A DNA stretch of 5,275 nucleotides from the NCBI GenBank assembly GCA_003484785.1, contig DNAD01000031.1, positions 1 through 5,275 on the forward strand. Direction: 5' to 3'. The notes beneath the pieces are model-generated. The model was not told the origin of the DNA and did no database searches. It saw nothing but the letters and a program-made list of their open reading frames with translations. Positions 1 through 4,490 of this stretch are shown one piece after another. This DNA is from Lachnospiraceae bacterium (lineage in GTDB: Bacteria; Bacillota; Clostridia; Lachnospirales; Lachnospiraceae). Position numbers and translations under genes: made by a program. Position 1 is the first letter of the stretch, and the number at the start of each line of letters is the position of its first letter.

Positions 1-14
1 ATCGTGCGCTCAGC

Positions 15-389
15 TTAGTTCATAGTAGCAAGAACTGCGCCTGCCTCTATCGGATCGCCAACTGCAACATCTATGCTTGCAACGGTTCCGTCCTGAGGAG
101 CGACTACGGGAATCTCCATCTTCATGGCCTCAATGATAACTACAGGTGAACCCTTCTTTACTGCTGTCCCCGCAGGAGCCTCGATCTTAAATACCTTTCC
201 TGCAGCGCCTGCTGTGATCTTTACAGCGCCGGCGCCGGCCGATGCCTTGGGTGCGGCGGGAGCGGCCTTGGGAGCCGGAGCTGCCTTAGGGGCTGCCTTG
301 GGAGCGGAAGCGGCTGCGCCTGCGCCTGAACCCTCTTCAACGGTTACATCATATACTGTGCCATTAACGGTAATTGTATAATTCTTCAT
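15..389 (-). CDS. Biotin carboxyl carrier protein (biotinyl subunit of a Na+-pumping acyl-CoA decarboxylase)
   Basis: This 124-residue protein carries CO2 on a covalently bound biotin between the carboxyltransferase and, in known decarboxylase pumps, the membrane beta subunit. It has three visible parts. A short N-terminal beta-rich segment (residues 1-19, MKNYTITVNGTVYDV) is typical of gamma subunits of methylmalonyl-CoA and glutaconyl-CoA decarboxylases. A flexible Ala/Pro/Lys/Gly linker (about 20-54) contains repeated PKAAP units. A biotinyl/lipoyl domain (about 55-124) carries the biotinylation motif EAMKME, with K90 as the biotin-accepting lysine 34 residues from the C-terminus, the normal position. 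A strong ribosome binding site (AGGAGG at 398-403, 8 nt spacing) fixes the ATG start. It is the third visible gene of the operon, 30 nt after the OadG-like gene. No terminator is visible in the 14 nt after its TAA, so the operon probably continues with the beta subunit. Biotinylation by BirA is inferred. Confidence 0.95.
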   Translation of the reverse strand: MKNYTITVNGTVYDVTVEEGSGAGAAASAPKAAPKAAPAPKAAPAAPKASAGAGAVKITAGAAGKVFKIEAPAGTAVKKGSPVVIIEAMKMEIPVVAPQDGTVASIDVAVGDPIEAGAVLATMN

Positions 390-419
390 TATTATATCCT
401 CCTGAAATAGTTTATTGAT

Positions 420-1193
420 TTATTTTCTTCTTCTGATACTTCTTACGACATAACCGCCCGATTCAACTGTCTGGCCCTCATACGCCGCAATAGCCGCCGA
501 TATCACGGCAATAAGCTCCGTGTCATCAGTCTCTTCATATTCCGGTTCCAAAACCTCTGCGCCCGGTGCGGGAACGGATATCTCCTTAACAGGCTCGTCC
601 TTTGCAAACATCGCCTGGATCTTCGGAATAAAGTTGAAGCAAGATATAACTATCATGATTATGATAAGGACTATAAACACAGTTCCCATACCCAGCAGAG
701 TATTAAGACCCGCCTTCTGCATCTTCTGACCGAAGGTATAATCAACGTTCAGGGCTGCGCTCTCAACAGTGTGGTTCATATCATCCTTGATCGTCAGCTC
801 CACAACACCGGTACCGTTTTCACAGGAAATCGCGGTACTGACTATGAACCCGTCGCCCTTGGAATTATATCTTACATCGGAGCCGGTGATCTCCTTATAG
901 GCTCCGATCTCCTCGATCCCTCTTGTCCATGAGTCAAAGGCGGATACCATTCCGTTTCCGTCGACCTGCATGCCCATGGCGTTTTCAAAGACAAACTCCA
1001 GATATTCCGCCCCCATATCCGTAAGCTGTTTAGCCTGTGCCGCATCCAGAGGCACAAAAGCGCCTTCTATGATAGAGGCGGACATATTCTGAAGTACGGT
1101 AGCGGTGGCCTCATCCACCGGCTTTTCCGGAGCGCATGCGGAGAGTCCGAGGATGCATACGACAAAACATAATAATAAACTGATCTTTTTCAT
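420..1193 (-). CDS. OadG-family decarboxylase small membrane subunit with N-terminal lipoprotein-like extracytoplasmic domain
   Basis: This 257-residue protein is probably the small membrane-anchoring subunit (OadG/MmdD type) of the decarboxylase pump. The N-terminus has a hydrophobic signal segment (3-19) ending in the lipobox LSAC, with C20 as the candidate lipidated cysteine. Residues about 21-160 form a polar extracytoplasmic domain of about 140 residues with no recognised catalytic motif. A single membrane helix follows at about 164-188 (LLGMGTVFIVLIIIMIVI), then a basic residue patch, an acidic linker (about 212-225) and the OadG-like end DTELIAVISAAIAAYEG...VVRSIRRRK. The C-terminal tail and its position after one helix match OadG, where the tail faces the cytoplasm and contacts the alpha subunit. 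Classical OadG/MmdD proteins are only about 80-120 residues, so the outer domain is an addition. The ATG follows the alpha-subunit gene by 23 nt. An in-frame stop at 1203-1205 rules out a longer start. A GGTGA at 1203-1207 gives a 9-nt-spaced ribosome site. Confidence 0.88.
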   Translation of the reverse strand: MKKISLLLCFVVCILGLSACAPEKPVDEATATVLQNMSASIIEGAFVPLDAAQAKQLTDMGAEYLEFVFENAMGMQVDGNGMVSAFDSWTRGIEEIGAYKEITGSDVRYNSKGDGFIVSTAISCENGTGVVELTIKDDMNHTVESAALNVDYTFGQKMQKAGLNTLLGMGTVFIVLIIIMIVISCFNFIPKIQAMFAKDEPVKEISVPAPGAEVLEPEYEETDDTELIAVISAAIAAYEGQTVESGGYVVRSIRRRK

Positions 1194-1216
1194 ATTACGT
1201 ATTCACCATACCTTTC

Positions 1217-2641
1217 CTAGACTGTTCCATGCTTCTTTTCCGGACGTCCTTCTCTCTTTGTAAACAGCATATCATATGCACCGATCAGATACTTTCTTGT
1301 GGAAGGAGCGTCAATAACGGTATCAACATAGCCCCTGGCCGCCGCCGAATCAACGCTTGTCTGAAGCTTCGCATAATCCGCAGCCTTTTCCTTCTGAACC
1401 TCGGGCTTCTCATCCGCATACATTATCTTTGCAGCCAGGGAAGCATCCATCATGCCGACAGAGGCGTCCTTCCAGGCAAAGGTCATATCCGCGCCGAGCG
1501 CTTTTGAATTCATGGCTACATATGCACTTCCGTAGGCTTCTCCAGTGATAAGGTTGACCTTGGCCACATCCGCATTTGCCAGAGCGTACACAAGCTTAGC
1601 CGCCGCAATGGCTATCTTTCTCTCCGAAGCCACGGTCGCTTCATAACCCTTTACATTGGTGACCGTAAGCACCGGGATATCGAATGCGTTGCAGAAGTTC
1701 ACGAAATCAGCCGCCTTGTAGCAGCCCTCTGCCGTAAGGACAGGCTCAAACTTTTCCGCGGCCTTTCCGTTCTCGTCCAGTATCTCGGTCCTGTTGGCAA
1801 CAGCACCCACCGTAAGGCCGTCAAGCCTTATAAAGCCCGTTACCATCTCCCTTGCCGTATCGGCCTTGACCTCATAGAAGGCATAATTATCCGAAAGACG
1901 TGACAGGAGCGCGGAAGTATCTCCCTTACAGCCCTCGATATCCTCTACCAGTCTGTTGGCATCGTCATCGGAATCGTCACAGCCGAAATCAGTATTGTTG
2001 GAAGGCAGAAGAGCTATCAGCTCCCTGATCCTTGAATAGATCTCCGCCTCATCGGCCACAACATCGATGATCCCGGCCTCTTTGCTCATGAAATCGGCAG
2101 AAGCGGTATCCTTCTTTGCTTCGTAATTCCCGTCAAGAGCATTGGGGGAATTGACAAAAAGCTTTGCCTTCTTCTCCATAAAGGTAAAATCGGTAAGGGT
2201 AGGGAATAAAGCCAGCCCTCCGCCGCAGGTACCGAAGATGGCACTGATCTGGGGAATAACTCCCGATGCCATTGCCTGTTGCCTGTAGATCGTTCCGAAG
2301 GCATTCAGGGCATCCGTAGCCTCCTGAAGCCTTAATCCGCTTGAATCGATAAGGCCTATCACAGGGGCGCCCACCTTCATCGCAAGCTCATAAAGCTCAG
2401 CGATCTTGCGGGCATGCATCTCTCCGATGGAGCCTCCCAGCACTGTCGAGTCCTGACTGTAGACATAGACGAGCTTTCCGTCGATCTGTCCGTATCCGGT
2501 CACAACACCGTCAGCAGGGGCATCCTTGGGATTTAAGTTGAAATCGGTAGCTCTTGCCTTTACAAGCGCGCCGATCTCAACAAAACTGTTTTCATCGAGC
2601 AAAGAATTTATTCTTGCACTCGCCTTGGAAGTGTTACTCAT
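1217..2641 (-). CDS. Acyl-CoA carboxyltransferase, alpha subunit of a biotin-dependent decarboxylase (MmdA/PccB-like)
   Basis: This 474-residue cytoplasmic enzyme is built from two crotonase-fold halves, as in the carboxyltransferases of methylmalonyl-CoA decarboxylase (MmdA) and propionyl-CoA carboxylase (PccB). It would transfer CO2 between an acyl-CoA and the biotin on the neighbouring carrier protein. N-half landmarks are LGGSIGEMHARKI (68-80), DSSGLRLQEA (99-108), ASGVIPQISAIFGTCGGG (125-142) and TDFTFM (150-155). An acidic interdomain stretch (CDDSDDDANRLVEDIEG) lies near 221-237. C-half landmarks are VTGFIRLDGLTVGAVANR (267-284) and ITGEAYGSAYVAMNSK (365-380). It is about 30-45 residues shorter than typical MmdA (about 510), and several active-site loops depart from the usual family sequences (see findings). 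The ATG is supported by GGAGGG at 2652-2657 with 10 nt spacing. It is first in its operon, behind a long structured leader. The stop TAG at 1217-1219 overlaps a purine-rich AGGAAAGG. The substrate (methylmalonyl-, malonyl-, glutaconyl-CoA or other) is not determined. A TIM-barrel alpha subunit, as in oxaloacetate decarboxylase, is excluded. Confidence 0.9.
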   Translation of the reverse strand: MSNTSKASARINSLLDENSFVEIGALVKARATDFNLNPKDAPADGVVTGYGQIDGKLVYVYSQDSTVLGGSIGEMHARKIAELYELAMKVGAPVIGLIDSSGLRLQEATDALNAFGTIYRQQAMASGVIPQISAIFGTCGGGLALFPTLTDFTFMEKKAKLFVNSPNALDGNYEAKKDTASADFMSKEAGIIDVVADEAEIYSRIRELIALLPSNNTDFGCDDSDDDANRLVEDIEGCKGDTSALLSRLSDNYAFYEVKADTAREMVTGFIRLDGLTVGAVANRTEILDENGKAAEKFEPVLTAEGCYKAADFVNFCNAFDIPVLTVTNVKGYEATVASERKIAIAAAKLVYALANADVAKVNLITGEAYGSAYVAMNSKALGADMTFAWKDASVGMMDASLAAKIMYADEKPEVQKEKAADYAKLQTSVDSAAARGYVDTVIDAPSTRKYLIGAYDMLFTKREGRPEKKHGTV

Positions 2642-2660
2642 TTTGTTTCAGCCCTCCATT

Positions 2661-2683
2661 AATAGTATTGGTGATTAACTATT
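2661..2683 (-). promoter_or_regulatory. Small hairpin just upstream of the carboxyltransferase ribosome binding site
   Basis: In the transcript direction, AATAGT (2683-2678) and ACTATT (2666-2661) are perfect complements separated by 11 nt. The right arm ends three bases before the GGAGGG ribosome binding site at 2652-2657. The stem is AT-rich and weak, so it could be fortuitous. Its position at the end of the structured leader makes it a candidate for controlling access to the start site. Confidence 0.3.
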
Positions 2684-2692
2684 CATACCCGG

Positions 2693-2787
2693 TAACGTAA
2701 GCCTGCCGGCACAAAATGCATAACGAGTGAACGCGCTCATTATGTTATTATAATGCGGCAGTTAATTGCGTTCACGGGTTTACGTTA
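2693..2787 (-). promoter_or_regulatory. Candidate structured 5' leader RNA (nested stems with possible pseudoknot) or paired operator
   Basis: Reading the transcript 5' to 3', four complementary pairs nest in order. The outer stem is UAACGUAA (2787-2780) with UUACGUUA (2700-2693), 8 perfect pairs. The middle stem is CUGCCG (2761-2756) with CGGCAG (2708-2703), 6 perfect pairs. The apical stem is CAUAAUGAG (2744-2736) with CUCGUUAUG (2727-2719), 9 pairs including one G-U that pairs only in RNA of this strand. The 8-nt apical loop CGCGUUCA contains GCGUUCA (2734-2728), which is the exact complement of UGAACGC (2774-2768) in the internal loop between outer and middle stems, allowing a pseudoknot. 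The block lies in the leader predicted from the promoter at 2833-2861 and ends about 50 nt before the start codon. No U-rich terminator is seen, so control of translation would be the simpler model. It matches no riboswitch class I can recognise by eye. A DNA operator model is also possible. Confidence 0.5.
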
Positions 2788-2832
2788 TTGAGTATAGATT
2801 ATGATTTACGCGATATGCATGCGTTGCCATCC

Positions 2833-2861
2833 ATTATAGCATAAAGAAATGTAGAAATACA
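2833..2861 (-). promoter_or_regulatory. Predicted sigma-A promoter of the carboxyltransferase operon (extended -10)
   Basis: A perfect TATAAT (2838-2833) is preceded by TGC, giving the extended -10 motif TGnTATAAT. The hexamer 17 nt upstream, TGTATT (2861-2856), is a poor -35 match, which an extended -10 can compensate for. An A/T-rich tract lies directly upstream (2863-2880) and could act as an UP-like element. The predicted start of transcription is near 2825-2827, giving a leader of roughly 185 nt before the carboxyltransferase ATG. The site lies after the probable scpB terminator, so it would make the decarboxylase operon independent of the scp cluster. Confidence 0.6.
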
Positions 2862-2908
2862 GAAATATTTTTTTGAATTAAATCTCCCTGAGTCCTTGAC
2901 CCTTGAAT

Positions 2909-2936
2909 GATAAAACCGGGCAGCGGTTCACCCGGT
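2909..2936 (-). terminator. Probable Rho-independent terminator after scpB
   Basis: On the minus strand, ACCGGG (2936-2931) pairs with CCCGGT (2920-2915) across a 10-nt loop. TTTTAT follows directly (the T-run overlaps the last stem T). The stem starts on the last-listed strand base of the scpB TGA codon (2936), so gene end and terminator are fused. The stem is short (6 bp) and the T-run brief, so termination may be partial. An alternative stem AACCG/CGGTT inside the same sequence is also possible. Confidence 0.6.
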
Positions 2937-3637
2937 CACGGACTCACAAGTAACGTTGCGGCTTCTTCTTCCGCCTCTCTCTTCAGCTCCTCGACTCTTT
3001 CCGGAGTTACCGCCGGAAGCTCGTCTATGGACTTGACGCCGAAGCTTCTAAGAAACTCCTCGGTGGTTCCGAAAAGAAGCGGTCTTCCGGGGGCCGGAAG
3101 CCTTCCAAGCTCCTCGATAAGGCCGAAATCCACCAGCTTGTTAACGGCATGATCCGAGCTTACGCCTCTGATCTTATCTATCTCCAGCCTGGTCACCGGC
3201 TGTTTATAGGCCACTATTGAAAGCGTCTCCAGAGCGGCTTCCGAAAGCTCGTATTTTTTAGGTATCTTGGCTATCTTGATCAGATGCTCGTACATGTTTA
3301 CCTTGGAGCACATCTGAACGCTCTCTCCCAGCTCCATAACGGTTATGCCCCTGGAAGAGTCCTTATCGTATTTGGTCTTTAAGGTCCTTACGAGCTTTTT
3401 TGTCTCCGCGACATCCCTGCCTAACACCTCGGCAAGCCTGGCATATTCAACGGAATTTCCCATGGAAAAAAGAACCGCCTCTATGACGGCCTCCGGATGG
3501 CTCACCTTCTTTTTCGGGGACGTTTCCCCTTCCTCCGCGGGGGGCTTCTTTACTTCCTTATTCTCTTTCTGACAGTCATCGGATCTGCCGTCCTCAGACC
3601 GCTCCCTGTTCTCAGGAAGCTTCTCAAAATCATCCAT
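2936..3637 (-). CDS. scpB: Segregation and condensation protein B, ScpB
   Basis: ScpB is a winged-helix dimer that binds the kleisin ScpA and helps the SMC complex organise and separate the chromosome. With the start chosen here the protein has 233 residues. Residues 1-46 are a highly charged, probably disordered stretch (acidic first, then Lys-rich PKKKV at 41-45). The first winged-helix domain runs from about 47 (HPEAVIEAVLFSMGNSV) to about 125. The second contains the most conserved block LSEAALETLSIVAYKQPVTR (131-150), followed by LEIDKIRGV and GRPLLFGTTEEFLRSFG (184-200). The C-terminal tail is Glu-rich. An in-frame ATG exists 12 codons earlier at 3673, inside scpA, but it has no ribosome site. 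The ATG at 3637 has GGAGGA (3643-3648) 5 nt upstream and is preferred. The gene follows scpA by 19 nt, so the two are almost certainly co-transcribed. The family is usually about 180-200 residues, and the excess is the N-terminal extension. Confidence 0.95.
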   Translation of the reverse strand: MDDFEKLPENRERSEDGRSDDCQKENKEVKKPPAEEGETSPKKKVSHPEAVIEAVLFSMGNSVEYARLAEVLGRDVAETKKLVRTLKTKYDKDSSRGITVMELGESVQMCSKVNMYEHLIKIAKIPKKYELSEAALETLSIVAYKQPVTRLEIDKIRGVSSDHAVNKLVDFGLIEELGRLPAPGRPLLFGTTEEFLRSFGVKSIDELPAVTPERVEELKREAEEEAATLLVSP

Positions 3638-3656
3638 AACAATCCTCCGCGTTTCC

Positions 3657-4409
3657 TTAAGCTGCCGCCACATTGGACGTTATTATGATATCATCGAAGA
3701 GATTGTCCTGTGCGATCTTTATATCCCCGGTTTTCATAAGCTCCAGTATAACAAGGAAGGTCACGACAATATCCATCTTTGAATTCTGGTTCTCCAGAAG
3801 CTCCCTGAAGCTAAAATGCTTATGGAGTCTTATAAACTCACCGATCTGCGCCGTTCTCTCCTCCAGGTTGATCTCATCCTTCTCGATGCGCCCGAATCTG
3901 CTCCTTATGGGATCGATCTTATCGGTCTGCCGCTTCATTATGGCCTTGAATATCATGTTAAGCTTATAGAGGTCGTTATCCCCAACCAGCTGGCTGTAAT
4001 CTATGGGAGCCTCGTAGTCCAATACCTCATCCGGCAGAGTCGGCTTCTTAAACAGGCTCTTTACCGCGTCTATCTGACGATCCTTAAGCTCATAGGACAT
4101 AAATTTGCACAGCTTGTATTCTATCAGCCGTTCCACAAGCTCGGCTCTGGGATCCTCTTCCTCCCCTTCTTCATTTATCTCCCTGGGCAGAAGCATCCTG
4201 CATTTGATATCCAGAAGGGTAGCTGCCATGACAAGGAATTCGCTCATGACATCCATATCCTCTCTTTCCATCTGCGCTATATATTCAAGGTACTGCTCTG
4301 TGATCATAGCAATGGGGATATCATAGATATCCACCTTATTCTTTTCTATAAGATGCAGCAGCAGATCCAGAGGCCCTTCAAAAGCCTCAAGCTTTACAGT
4401 CAGACTCAT
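3657..4409 (-). CDS. scpA: Segregation and condensation protein A, ScpA (kleisin)
   Basis: ScpA is the kleisin that bridges the SMC head domains and, with ScpB, forms the bacterial condensin complex on the nucleoid. The 250-residue product opens with the family signature KLEAFEGPLDLLLHLIEKNK (6-25) and continues with DIYDIPIAMITEQYLEYI. It then has the helix LVMAATLLDIKCRMLLP (59-75), a short acidic loop (79-87, EINEEGEEEDP region) and the conserved ELVERLIEYK (about 90-99). A variable middle region links to a C-terminal winged helix with VTFLVILELMKTGDI (216-230) and the ending QDNLFDDIIIT. Length is normal for the family. A TTG codon 6 codons upstream (4425-4427) could be read as a start. 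The ATG at 4407-4409 is preferred because AAGGA at 4416-4420 sits 6 nt before it and MSLTVKLEAFEGP is the usual N-terminus. It precedes scpB by 19 nt and follows the phosphoesterase by 81 nt. Confidence 0.96.
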   Translation of the reverse strand: MSLTVKLEAFEGPLDLLLHLIEKNKVDIYDIPIAMITEQYLEYIAQMEREDMDVMSEFLVMAATLLDIKCRMLLPREINEEGEEEDPRAELVERLIEYKLCKFMSYELKDRQIDAVKSLFKKPTLPDEVLDYEAPIDYSQLVGDNDLYKLNMIFKAIMKRQTDKIDPIRSRFGRIEKDEINLEERTAQIGEFIRLHKHFSFRELLENQNSKMDIVVTFLVILELMKTGDIKIAQDNLFDDIIITSNVAAA

Positions 4410-4438
4410 TTTCGGTCCTTCCCTCAACTCTTTTTCAA

Positions 4439-4473
4439 TTACTGTTCACAGCCTAAAAGGCTGTGAATAGTAA
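4439..4473. repeat. Strong palindromic hairpin between the phosphoesterase gene and scpA
   Basis: On the plus strand, TTACTGTTCACAGCCT (4439-4454) faces AGGCTGTGAATAGTAA (4458-4473) across an AAA loop. Fifteen of sixteen positions are complementary. The single odd pair is G/T on the plus strand (a G-U wobble if that strand were transcribed) and C/A on the minus strand. In the minus direction the stem is followed by TTGAAAAAG, not a T-run, so it is not a standard terminator for the phosphoesterase. In the plus direction a short T-run appears after CAACC. It may be an mRNA stability or processing element, a partial terminator or a copy of a dispersed repeat. The sequence alone cannot tell these apart. 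Confidence 0.75.
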
Positions 4474-4490
4474 CAACCTTTTTCTTCCGT

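Noticed and set aside
124..381. An 85-codon Ala-rich open frame on the plus strand opposite the biotin carrier gene
   Set aside because: Its Ala-rich composition is the mirror image of the Ala/Pro/Lys linker codons; no independent evidence supports it.
2727..2740. A CcpA catabolite-repression (cre) site around TGAACGCGCTCA
   Set aside because: The CG core resembles cre, but the element is two bases too short and the second half does not fit the TGNAANCGNNNNCA pattern.
2780..2830. A 16-codon open frame (MATHAYRVNHNLYSIT) at the start of the leader as a possible leader peptide
   Set aside because: Its ATG would lie at or upstream of the predicted transcript start and has no ribosome binding site; there is no run of a regulatory amino acid.
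2642..2935. A known riboswitch (cobalamin, T-box) or BirA operator ahead of the biotin-dependent operon
   Set aside because: No cobalamin box, T-box sequence or TTGTTAAC-type BirA half-sites could be seen by eye; a covariance-model scan was not possible here.
3816..4466. A 216-codon open frame on the plus strand opposite scpA
   Set aside because: It lies entirely antisense to a clear scpA, has no ribosome site and no recognisable domain; it is a shadow of the coding strand.
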